From positions 1,536 through 7,689 of the forward strand of contig DJBG01000240.1 of assembly GCA_002429965.1 (NCBI GenBank): a DNA stretch of 6,154 nt, in the 5' to 3' direction. The position numbers and the translations under genes were made by a program. The notes below the pieces were generated by a model. It did no database searches. It was not told where the DNA came from and saw nothing but the letters and a program-made list of their open reading frames with translations. The stretch is from Hungatella sp. UBA5982 (GTDB lineage: Bacteria; Bacillota; Clostridia; Lachnospirales; Lachnospiraceae). Of this stretch, positions 1 through 5,893 are shown piece after piece (position 1 is the stretch's first letter; every line of letters begins with the position of its first letter).

Positions 1-204
1 GCTTAAATATCCCATCTGCCCCCCTCCCATATCTACAAAAGCAGCATTGATATTTTTAACGATATGATTGACTTTTCCTATATAGATGTTGCCCAAAACG
101 GACTGATTCTCTTCCGGCTCAATGTCGACCTGGACCGTATTTTTTCCTGACTGGAAAAGGGTGATGACCGCGCCGTTCCATCTGGTTATGATTAACTTAT
201 TCAA
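1..204 (-). CDS. rng: Ribonuclease E/G family protein, N-terminal part (cut by window edge)
   Basis: Only the first 68 residues are visible; the gene continues past base 1. RNase E/G enzymes are endoribonucleases that process rRNA and mRNA 5' ends in the cytoplasm. The visible part reaches into the S1 RNA-binding domain: residues about 37-68 include LGNIYIGKVNHIVKNINAAF followed by VDMGGG, matching the family pattern GNIYxGxVxxVxxxxxAAFVDxG. The start chosen is TTG at 204-202. It has GGAG six bases upstream, and no ATG in this frame lies nearby. The TTG sits inside the last codons of the upstream TIGR03936 gene (8-nt overlap, stop at 197-199), so translation is likely coupled. In many Clostridia this gene lies between the radical SAM/TIGR03936 pair and rplU-rpmA, which fits. 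The catalytic DNase-I-like domain is not in the window. The symbol rng is by family and not by demonstrated orthology. Confidence 0.9.
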   Translation of the reverse strand, partial: MNKLIITRWNGAVITLFQSGKNTVQVDIEPEENQSVLGNIYIGKVNHIVKNINAAFVDMGGGQMGYLS

Positions 205-907
205 GGCATTCTCCTATAAGCCCCAAAGGCACAAGTATTCTATGTTCTAAATCTCCGGTGTTGCCGTAAACCTCTTCTCTCTGGATCTGGAAGGCAAACT
301 CCGGGCAGGTCTGTCCCAGCCACTGATAATAAGCCTCCATCACTAACTCAGGCTTTAAGTTATCAGCGCTCCCGGCTGATAACTTCATAAAGATAGTCTC
401 TCCCTGAACCGAAAGTTCATAGATAAAATCCTTTAAGTCCACTTCTCTTTCGCCCTTTTTTGTTTTTTTGGTGATAAGGATATGATCCTGTTCCATAAAT
501 TCCGAAAGGCCGTTAAAAAATGAATCAAGATCTTCTGGCTGCTTTCCTTCCCGGAACGTCAGCGTATAGTCCGCCGAAGCAACCAGTGACATGGCATTTT
601 TTGCCCGTTCGTCAAGTATATGACATTCCGTGATCTGGATTCCATCTGCCATTGCTTCATTTAACTGGCTCATCATTGTTTTGCAATCTTCCATGGAATT
701 TACTTCAATGTCCATGTATTCTCCATTGCTGGTAAGTCCCACTCCTAAAGGCGCTGCAAAAGACATGATCTGATGAGGGCTGAAGCCTTCGCTGTATTTG
801 ATATCGATGCCAGCCCTTCTCACAGCCTTCTGGAAATAACGCATCACATCCAGATGCCCCACGAATTTGACCGGGCCTTGCTTGGAAAATTTAATTCTAA
901 GCTTCAT
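197..907 (-). CDS. TIGR03936 family radical SAM-associated protein (DUF2344)
   Basis: A 236-residue protein of the TIGR03936/DUF2344 family, which accompanies TIGR03960 radical SAM proteins as a separate downstream gene or as a C-terminal fusion. Its biochemical role is not established. Recognisable signatures are the N-terminus MKLRIKFSKQGPVKFVGHLD, then a basic stretch (QKAVRRAG), SEGFSPHQIMSFAAPLGVG at about 41-59, and GEYMDIEV. There are no membrane segments or signal peptide, so it should be cytoplasmic. The start is ATG at 907-905: it is preceded by GGGAGGAG at six-base spacing and begins the conserved family sequence. The open frame runs 28 codons further upstream, but that part overlaps the radical SAM gene and has no family similarity. 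The gene overlaps the radical SAM stop by 11 nt and the RNase E/G start by 8 nt, so all three are probably one coupled operon. A role with the radical SAM enzyme in RNA or ribosome modification is inference from context. Confidence 0.92.
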   Translation of the reverse strand: MKLRIKFSKQGPVKFVGHLDVMRYFQKAVRRAGIDIKYSEGFSPHQIMSFAAPLGVGLTSNGEYMDIEVNSMEDCKTMMSQLNEAMADGIQITECHILDERAKNAMSLVASADYTLTFREGKQPEDLDSFFNGLSEFMEQDHILITKKTKKGEREVDLKDFIYELSVQGETIFMKLSAGSADNLKPELVMEAYYQWLGQTCPEFAFQIQREEVYGNTGDLEHRILVPLGLIGECLE

Positions 908-2756
908 AGCAGACTCCTCCCTTGAAATCCATAGCCCCGCAGCCGGAACATCTCTCCCTGCAGTTGGGGGTAACTTTTTCATTGATGGCATTCTGCCATT
1001 CCCTCTTTAAAAATTCCTTTGTAACGCCAGCATCTATAAAGTCCCATGGGAACACTTCCTCTAAGTCCCTTTCCCTGACCGTGTAGAAATCCGCATCCAG
1101 GCCGCAGGTCTCAAAAGCCTTTATCCAGATATCATTTTTAAAATGTTCGGACCAGGAATCATAAATGGCACCGTTTTTATAGACTTCTTCAATCAGGGCG
1201 GAGATTTTTCTGTCCCCGCGGGCCAAAACGCCTTCCAGGACCGTCAAATCAGCTTCATGATAATTGTATTTTAAGCTTTTCTTATTCAGCATCTTTTTAA
1301 ATTTGTCTTTAACAATATAGGCTCTTTCCAAGAATTCTTCTTTTGTACACATCTTCGCCCACTGGAACGGGGTAAAGGGCTTTGGAACAAAGAAGGAAGA
1401 GCTTGCTACTACCTGGACCTTTCCGTTTCTCTGGTCCTTTGGAATCTCATAGTAGACTTCCGCCACCTTTTCCGAGAGCTCTGCAATCCCTTCCATATCC
1501 TCTACGGTTTCTGTGGGAAGTCCCAGCATAAAGTAAAGCTTTACCCGGTTCCAGCCGCCTTGGAAGGCTTCTCCCGCTCCTTTTAAGATGATCTCTTCTG
1601 ACAGCCCTTTGTTAATTACATCACGAAGTCTTTGGGAACCGGCCTCTGGGGCAAAGGTCAGGCTGCTCTTTCTGATATCCTGGACCTTGCTCATGACATC
1701 AAGAGAAAAGGCGTCAATACGAAGGGAAGGCAATGAAATATTAACTCCCTTGTCCTTAAATTCATCAATCAGGAAATTCACAATCCCCTCTAAATGGCTG
1801 TAATCACTGGAGCTTAAAGAACTTAGGGAGATTTCCTCATACCCGGTACTCTTTAGCAGCTTGCTGGCATAATCTTTTAAATATTCCAAGCTGTGTTCCC
1901 TTAAAGGACGGTAAACATTACCGGCCTGACAGAAACGGCAGCCCCTGATACAGCCTCTCATGACTTCCAGGACCACCCGGTCCTGGGTCACTTTGATAAA
2001 AGGAACCACCGGCTTTTCAATATAATAAGCCTCATCCATGGTAACAACCAGCTGCTTTGTCACTTTTTCCTTTGCATGGGGATTGTTAGGCTCCATGCTC
2101 TTTATGGTGCCATCCTCTTTATAGGCCACATCGTAAAAGGCGGGTACATAGATGCCCTCAATCTCCGAAGCCAGTTCCAGAAATTCCCGGCGGCTTCCTC
2201 CGTTTTTCTTATTTTCCTTATAACGGTCCATAAGATCAAAATAAACGGTTTCCCCTTCGCCGATGTAGAACATGTCAAAGAACTCTGCCAAAGGCTCAGG
2301 ATTGTAGGCACACGGACCGCCGCCTATGATAATGGGATCTTCCTCTGTCCGGTCCGCCCAGTGAAGGGGGATTTGTCCCAAATCAAGAACCTGCAGGATG
2401 TTTGTATAACACATTTCATATTGAAGGGTGATACCAATGAAATCAAATTTCTTTATAGGATCCTGGGATTCCAAAGCAAAGAGAGGAATATTCTGCTCCC
2501 TCATGATCTGGTCTAAATCCGTCCAGGGGGAAAAAATGCGCTCACAGTATATATCCTCTCTGCGGTTAAACATATCATATAAAATCTGCATTCCCAAGTG
2601 GGACATTCCGATCTCATAAACATCCGGGAAGCACATGGCAAAGCGGATGTCTACCTTTTGAGGATCTTTTACCACTGCGTTTACTTCGTTGCCGATATAC
2701 CTGGCAGGTTTTTCAAGCCTTAATAATATTTCATCACTTAATGCTAATTTTCTCAT
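897..2756 (-). CDS. TIGR03960 family B12-binding-domain radical SAM protein
   Basis: A 619-residue cytoplasmic protein. Residues about 20-200 form a cobalamin-binding-like Rossmann region (FPDVYEIGMSHLG at 43-55, IGGGPCAYNPEPLAEFFD at 144-161, YIGEGET at 164-170). The radical SAM core follows, with the cluster motif CIRGCRFC; the 4Fe-4S ligands are C269, C273 and C276 (CX3CX2C). Family landmarks after it are SSSDYSHLEG, SLPSLRID, TFAPEAGSQRLR and KLYFMLGLPTE. The C-terminus carries a second cysteine group, C599, C603, C606 and C616 (CRERCSGCG). These enzymes cleave S-adenosylmethionine to make a 5'-deoxyadenosyl radical; the substrate of this family is unknown. The start is ATG at 2756-2754, with AAGGA seven bases upstream and family-like sequence from MRKLALSDEI on. 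An in-frame GTG at 2813 adds 19 unconserved residues without a Shine-Dalgarno. It is first in the operon with the TIGR03936 gene and RNase E/G. I found no clear promoter upstream. Confidence 0.95.
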   Translation of the reverse strand: MRKLALSDEILLRLEKPARYIGNEVNAVVKDPQKVDIRFAMCFPDVYEIGMSHLGMQILYDMFNRREDIYCERIFSPWTDLDQIMREQNIPLFALESQDPIKKFDFIGITLQYEMCYTNILQVLDLGQIPLHWADRTEEDPIIIGGGPCAYNPEPLAEFFDMFYIGEGETVYFDLMDRYKENKKNGGSRREFLELASEIEGIYVPAFYDVAYKEDGTIKSMEPNNPHAKEKVTKQLVVTMDEAYYIEKPVVPFIKVTQDRVVLEVMRGCIRGCRFCQAGNVYRPLREHSLEYLKDYASKLLKSTGYEEISLSSLSSSDYSHLEGIVNFLIDEFKDKGVNISLPSLRIDAFSLDVMSKVQDIRKSSLTFAPEAGSQRLRDVINKGLSEEIILKGAGEAFQGGWNRVKLYFMLGLPTETVEDMEGIAELSEKVAEVYYEIPKDQRNGKVQVVASSSFFVPKPFTPFQWAKMCTKEEFLERAYIVKDKFKKMLNKKSLKYNYHEADLTVLEGVLARGDRKISALIEEVYKNGAIYDSWSEHFKNDIWIKAFETCGLDADFYTVRERDLEEVFPWDFIDAGVTKEFLKREWQNAINEKVTPNCRERCSGCGAMDFKGGVCYEA

Positions 2757-2763
2757 ACTTAAT

Positions 2764-2768
2764 TCCTT
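2764..2768 (-). promoter_or_regulatory. Ribosome binding site deciding the radical SAM start
   Basis: AAGGA on the minus strand, seven bases before the ATG at 2756. The longer reading from the GTG at 2813 has nothing similar, so this site fixes the start. Confidence 0.75.
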
Positions 2769-3017
2769 TTTATTAGTTTGGTTGTTACAAGAGATACAAT
2801 TTTTCTTCATCACTATAACTTCTTAAAGTTTAGTAATTTTTGGGCACAAATATAAAGAAGTTGTCTTTCAGAAGCTTTTTAAGCTTCGTCTCCTGATAAA
2901 AAAACCCCTTTACTTCCATACTGAATTATGCCGTTATGAAGCGTTTTGGTATTATGATGCCAAGTTTAATTTTCATAAAAAACACTTGTATAATCCATCA
3001 GAATTCTTCCCTATAAA

Positions 3018-3071
3018 GGAGTATCCGAAACATAAACAAAGTTAGTATAACATACTTCTTGTGGATACTCC
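3018..3071. repeat. 54-nt dyad with 9-bp perfect arms
   Basis: The arms GGAGTATCC (3018-3026) and GGATACTCC (3063-3071) are perfect inverted copies around a 36-nt AT-rich centre. That centre holds a small second dyad, AGTAT-AAC-ATACT (3044-3056). On the minus strand the outer stem is followed by TTTAT only, so it is a poor terminator. It lies just beyond the truncated 3' side of the ABC ATPase remnant. It may be a regulatory site, a hairpin at the end of a lost transcript, or the scar of a small mobile element; nothing in the sequence decides between these. Confidence 0.55.
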
Positions 3072-3101
3072 ATATCTAATTTGCAATCAATAGCCACTTA
3101 A

Positions 3102-3527
3102 TCAATTCATCAAATGAGGATTTATGTATTCGATATAAATAAACTCTATCCTCATCTGCCCGAGGAGTTTTGCGTCCAGATTAGACAATGGCTCATCCAT
3201 AAGAAAAACCTTTGGCTGCTTTACCATTGCCCTGGCATGGGCAACCCTCTGCCGCTGTCCGCCCGAAAGTGTGGAAGGAATTCTGGAATACCATGGCAAT
3301 ATCCCGCTTACCCGGAGTTAAATCATTGATTTTGTAATGGTCATGAAAATTTCTCCTGAAGTAGGTTCCTCCAGACCTGTTATCATACGCAGAATCGTAG
3401 ATTTGCCGCAGCCTGACGGACTTACCAAGACAGTAAAGGAACCATCTTCAATCTCCGGATTAAGGTTATCGATTACAATATTATATCCAAACTTTTTTAT
3501 CACATCCTTTAATCGGATTCCCCCCAT
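3102..3527 (-). pseudogene. Decayed MalK/UgpC/MsmX-type sugar ABC transporter ATPase
   Basis: This is the remnant of a CUT1-family ATPase, the subunit that powers uptake of oligosaccharides or glycerol phosphates. The ATG at 3527-3525 has a good AAGGAAG ribosome site. The first 70 codons (to a stop at 3318) hold a normal N-terminus ([13 protein letters not shown]) and a Walker [10 protein letters not shown], whose first glycine is serine. Near 3343 the frame shifts: the next family segment, [18 protein letters not shown] including the Q-loop, lies in another frame and ends at 3277. About 50 residues normally found between Q-loop and signature are missing. The original frame then resumes with [16 protein letters not shown] and Walker B/D-loop [15 protein letters not shown]. 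Similarity stops at QMR (3150), followed by unrelated codons to a stop at 3102. The H-loop and the C-terminal OB/TOBE regulatory domain are absent. With at least three lesions it cannot encode a working ATPase. No permease or binding-protein genes are nearby. Confidence 0.9.
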
Positions 3528-3640
3528 ATCTCTTTCTTCCTTTCCTTTGTTTCAAGCAGTACTGGTGACTCCTGATACTAATATCGCATTTATTTATTCA
3601 GCGTTTTTTGCTCTTTTTCATACAACTATGAATATATTTA

Positions 3641-3674
3641 CAAAACAAAAGAGCATGATTTAAGGCTCATGCTC
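3641..3674 (-). terminator. Rho-independent terminator-like hairpin, minus strand
   Basis: On the minus strand GAGCATGA (3674-3667) pairs perfectly with TCATGCTC (3658-3651) around an eight-base loop and is followed at once by TTTTGTTTTG. No T-run follows on the plus strand, so it points leftwards. It may end the PadR/SEDS-like operon, whose stop lies 224 bases upstream. Alternatively, because it lies between promoter-like elements and the start of the ABC remnant, it may have been an attenuator in that gene's leader. Confidence 0.65.
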
Positions 3675-3689
3675 CGTTGTCCGTTTAGT

Positions 3690-3720
3690 ATTATATGGAT
3701 ATTATGCATTTCAACTTCAA
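3690..3720 (-). promoter_or_regulatory. Promoter-like element 2 facing the ABC remnant
   Basis: On the minus strand TTGAAG (3715-3720) is followed after 19 bp by a perfect TATAAT (3690-3695). The spacing is long and the region is AT-rich, so this is a candidate only. A transcript would start just before the hairpin at 3651-3674. Confidence 0.35.
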
Positions 3721-3765
3721 GAGAGAATTGTTACACATGATTAAAATATGGCGTTTTATTAATCG

Positions 3766-3795
3766 TTTATAAATTAATAGCATAGCCATTATCAA
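3766..3795 (-). promoter_or_regulatory. Promoter-like element 1 facing the ABC remnant
   Basis: On the minus strand TTGATA (3790-3795) and TATAAA (3766-3771) are separated by 18 bp; each differs from the sigma-A consensus at one position. It lies about 240 bases upstream of the ABC remnant start and reads through the hairpin at 3651-3674. Chance occurrence in AT-rich DNA cannot be excluded. Confidence 0.4.
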
Positions 3796-3897
3796 AAGCA
3801 ACTGTTTATCATTCAGAACAATGCAGTTTGTTGTCATTTATTCAAATCCAGAAATTTCTCCTCTTAAATATACCGGGAAACTGATTATCATAATGAC

Positions 3898-5412
3898 TCA
3901 AATCCTTTCTGTTCTCCAGGACATAGCATCATTTTCTTCAGGTTCTTTTATCACTTTATCATAGCGGTATGCTGAGATAAGTATACCTGTCAATAGTATG
4001 TTGGTAATATGATTTACTTTACCTTCAGATAAATAAGGCAAAACGCAAAAGTAACCAAATTGGTATCCCAAATTGCCCATTATATAGAAAACCACCTGCA
4101 GTGTAATACATAATGCTGCGGACAAAGCCGTCAACTGCCCCATCGGATTACGTATTTGCAATGCAATAGAAATTAGCCAAAAACAAATTCCAGTCAGGAG
4201 TAAAATCAGAAATATTCCCGGGAGCCAGCCATACGATAAAATAAAATATGCAATCATATAATTATTGTGGTAATGCTGTGGCAGAATATCTTCCAGTCCG
4301 GAAAGCTCAATCGGCTCCCTTCTCCATTCACGATTATCAACCTTTATGATCCCATCATAATACCAGCTATAATCAAAGTAAGAAATCATTTCTTGCTCTG
4401 ATAACTCTACTTCCCCAATTAAATTGGCTCTGCTCAGTAAATCTTTTATCAAAAGGCTGTTATATGCATCAGAAAGATAATCATTCGCTACAGTATCAGG
4501 ATAAAAACACTGTTTAAAATAGTATTCCAGAGACCCCCTTTTATTATATCCCCAGATTGATAAAACGGTTACGCAAAGCAATGCAACCGCAATCATGCTC
4601 CTCCTCCTGTTCTTTGAGAAAAATCGTTTATATGCCATAAGCAGGAACATGAAAAAGGAGGCAATTAAAAATATCACTTCGTAAGTGTAACCTACAAACC
4701 CTCCGGATCGAAGAGCACCAAAGAAAGCAATCACCGCGTATATGGCAATTGGAGTCAGAAAAGAATAACGCCACTTATTTCTGATTTTATATGAAAATAT
4801 CATTAGTATTGGCACCGAGAGCATCAATATGGGCAGTTCAAGCATATATATATTCCACAAATAAAACCGTAAATTGTCCGGAGTAAAACCAACCATATTT
4901 GACAAGTTTAACAAAAATACAATTACACTATAAACCACAAAACCTTTCAGGAGATTGCTGCTGTGCTTAATCAGCCATGGATATCCCAGATAAATAACAG
5001 CAAACAACAGCGGGATACCCATCATAATATGTATATTTTCTTTAATCAGATATAACAATTGAGTAGCCGCAGAACCTTCCGCATACCAATAAGATTGGAT
5101 GTGATAAGTAATCTGGTAAATGCCACCTATCACCACCAGTGCCAGAATACCAAAAAGTAAAAACCTGGGGTTTTCCACCCGGTGAATCTGATTTAGTCGA
5201 ACCCCAATTTCAGATGGATCGCCCAAATCCTGTAAGGCTGCTCTGGCAGCTTTCTGCTGATCCATTCCCTGATCCATATACTCATCCTGCCGTTCCTCCA
5301 TATGTTGATACAATTCATTACAAAGCTCTGTTACGATTGGTTTATACTGAATCTGGTCTTGTACATCCTGCATGAACTGCCTTACATCATCATTGTTCTT
5401 ATAATCCGGCAT
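3898..5412 (-). CDS. Permease-prefix domain + divergent FtsW/RodA/SpoVE (SEDS)-like membrane protein
   Basis: A 504-residue protein. Residues about 8-80 are a soluble helical prefix of the permease-prefix/DUF1700 (HAAS-like) kind, with QKAARAALQDLGDPSEIG at 53-70 as its hallmark; such domains commonly sit next to PadR regulators. About ten hydrophobic segments follow (roughly 84-105, 127-146, 154-174, 186-206, 216-236, 243-261, 272-288, 384-418 as one short and one long, 425-447, 466-482). The C-terminal half resembles SEDS glycan polymerases: FYPD with D306 at the place of the catalytic WxDP aspartate, then ILPQHYHNNYMIAYFI at 376-391 matching LPEAHTDFIFAVI, and a last segment matching the FISYGGSSLLTN region. 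The GGS motif itself is not kept (LSEGKVNHITN). An outer loop of about 95 residues (289-383) is present. The start is ATG 5412 after GGAGGTGAG; a TTG at 5430 lies upstream of that site. It overlaps padR by 14 nt. Lipid II polymerase activity is not proven; it may be a transporter or sensor. Confidence 0.8.
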   Translation of the reverse strand: MPDYKNNDDVRQFMQDVQDQIQYKPIVTELCNELYQHMEERQDEYMDQGMDQQKAARAALQDLGDPSEIGVRLNQIHRVENPRFLLFGILALVVIGGIYQITYHIQSYWYAEGSAATQLLYLIKENIHIMMGIPLLFAVIYLGYPWLIKHSSNLLKGFVVYSVIVFLLNLSNMVGFTPDNLRFYLWNIYMLELPILMLSVPILMIFSYKIRNKWRYSFLTPIAIYAVIAFFGALRSGGFVGYTYEVIFLIASFFMFLLMAYKRFFSKNRRRSMIAVALLCVTVLSIWGYNKRGSLEYYFKQCFYPDTVANDYLSDAYNSLLIKDLLSRANLIGEVELSEQEMISYFDYSWYYDGIIKVDNREWRREPIELSGLEDILPQHYHNNYMIAYFILSYGWLPGIFLILLLTGICFWLISIALQIRNPMGQLTALSAALCITLQVVFYIMGNLGYQFGYFCVLPYLSEGKVNHITNILLTGILISAYRYDKVIKEPEENDAMSWRTERI

Positions 5413-5740
5413 AAAGAATCTCACCTCCAAGTATCTGACTCACTACACTGCTATACTTCTTCCATTCAAGTTCCTTTTTCTTTAGTAACCGATGGCCATC
5501 GTCTGTCAAGATGTAATACTTTCTCATTCTGCCATTGGGACCTTCTTTTTCAGTGCTAATAATCGCCCCCTGCTGTTCCAGACTATGCAATATGGGATAC
5601 AGGGTACCTTCCTTCAGCACAAATAAATCCTGGCTCTGCTTTTCTAATTCTTTAATTATCTGGTAACCATACATCTCTTCTGTTTCCAAAAGCTTTAAGA
5701 TCAGCAGCGATGTTCCAAATGCCATCATTTTCTTATCCAT
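5399..5740 (-). CDS. PadR family transcriptional regulator
   Basis: A 113-residue DNA-binding protein, the usual size of the short PadR class (winged helix plus one dimerisation helix). The sequence shows MDKKMMAFGTSLLILKLLE (helix 1), YGYQIIKELEK (24-34), the recognition segment KEGTLYPILHSLEQQGAI (43-60), the wing with GRMRKYYILTDDG (70-82), and a final helix up to about residue 104. PadR proteins are dimeric, usually ligand-responsive repressors that act on their own promoter and on adjacent membrane-protein genes. The ATG at 5740 has GAGGTGA at good spacing. The stop lies inside the start region of the downstream membrane gene, whose ribosome site is within this coding sequence, so the two are coupled. 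A consensus promoter with two palindromic sites lies 26 bases upstream, strongly suggesting autoregulation. The ligand is unknown. Confidence 0.95.
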   Translation of the reverse strand: MDKKMMAFGTSLLILKLLETEEMYGYQIIKELEKQSQDLFVLKEGTLYPILHSLEQQGAIISTEKEGPNGRMRKYYILTDDGHRLLKKKELEWKKYSSVVSQILGGEILYAGL

Positions 5741-5765
5741 TATTTCACCTCTTATCTATAAAATA

Positions 5766-5786
5766 ATACCTAGAAATTCTAGGTAT
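5766..5786. promoter_or_regulatory. Operator O1, perfect 21-bp palindrome, probable PadR site
   Basis: The arms ATACCTAGAA (5766-5775) and TTCTAGGTAT (5777-5786) are exact inverted copies around one base. The site begins directly after the -10 box of the padR promoter and covers the expected transcription start, so a bound dimer should block initiation. Its centre is 24 bp from that of O2. Confidence 0.85.
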
Positions 5787-5815
5787 ATTATACATAGAAT
5801 TTCTAGGTATGTCAA
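5787..5815 (-). promoter_or_regulatory. Consensus sigma-A promoter of the padR operon
   Basis: On the minus strand TTGACA (5810-5815) and TATAAT (5787-5792) are both perfect and separated by exactly 17 bp. Transcription should start near 5780, giving a leader of about 40 bases before the padR ATG. Such a strong promoter makes sense only if it is held down, which fits the two overlapping operators. Confidence 0.92.
5790..5810. promoter_or_regulatory. Operator O2, near-perfect 21-bp palindrome, probable PadR site
   Basis: The arms ATACATAGAA (5790-5799) and TTCTAGGTAT (5801-5810) flank one base; the left arm differs from O1 at one position (A for C). The site occupies the spacer between -35 and -10 and touches both boxes, so binding would exclude RNA polymerase. 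The mismatch may make it the weaker of the two sites. Confidence 0.83.
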
Positions 5816-5893
5816 GAAACATCTGTTTATCACTCTAACCATCATCTAATGATACTTTATATAAAGACAGGATTCTTTCAGTGAACCCACTGT

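Larger units (their letters stand above)
2757..3101. other. Intergenic region upstream of the radical SAM operon
   Basis: This AT-rich stretch of 345 bases should hold the promoter of the radical SAM operon, but no well-spaced -35/-10 pair is visible. TATA-like hexamers on the minus strand (TATATT at 2849-2854, TATAGT at 2812-2817) have no matching -35 at 16-18 bp. It also contains a perfect inverted repeat (GAAGCTT, three bases, AAGCTTC) at 2871-2887 without a T-run, a 29-codon open frame at 2830-2919 (minus) of unknown meaning, and the longer dyad at 3018-3071 listed separately. I see no RNA gene. Confidence 0.5.
3528..3897. other. Non-coding gap between the ABC remnant and the SEDS-like gene
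   Basis: An AT-rich stretch of 370 bases without a supportable gene on either strand. On the minus strand it holds two promoter-like elements (3766-3795 and 3690-3720), a hairpin with a T-rich tail (3651-3674), and the ribosome site of the ABC remnant. It probably combines the 3' trailer of the PadR/SEDS-like operon with the surviving 5' control region of the lost sugar transporter gene. Confidence 0.6.

Noticed and set aside
908..991. Longer N-terminus of the DUF2344 protein
   Set aside because: The extra 28 codons lie wholly within the radical SAM coding region; GGAGGAG directly precedes the ATG at 907.
2076..2516. Plus-strand open frame of 146 codons
   Set aside because: It lies opposite the conserved radical SAM gene, has no ribosome site and resembles no family; the other plus-strand frames are likewise antisense shadows.
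2770..2799. TTGTAT-18-TAATAA as promoter of the radical SAM operon
   Set aside because: Transcription would begin at or inside the ribosome binding site, leaving almost no leader.
2757..2813. Longer N-terminus of the radical SAM protein from the GTG at 2813
   Set aside because: It lacks a ribosome site and adds 19 residues unlike the family; the ATG at 2756 has AAGGA at good spacing.
2871..2887. Inverted repeat GAAGCTT-TTT-AAGCTTC as a terminator
   Set aside because: It has no T-run on either strand, a low-GC stem, and no gene that needs to end there.
5879..5892. Hairpin CAGTG-AACC-CACTG as terminator of the DUF1275 gene
   Set aside because: The stem is only five base pairs and no T-run follows on the minus strand; too weak to call.
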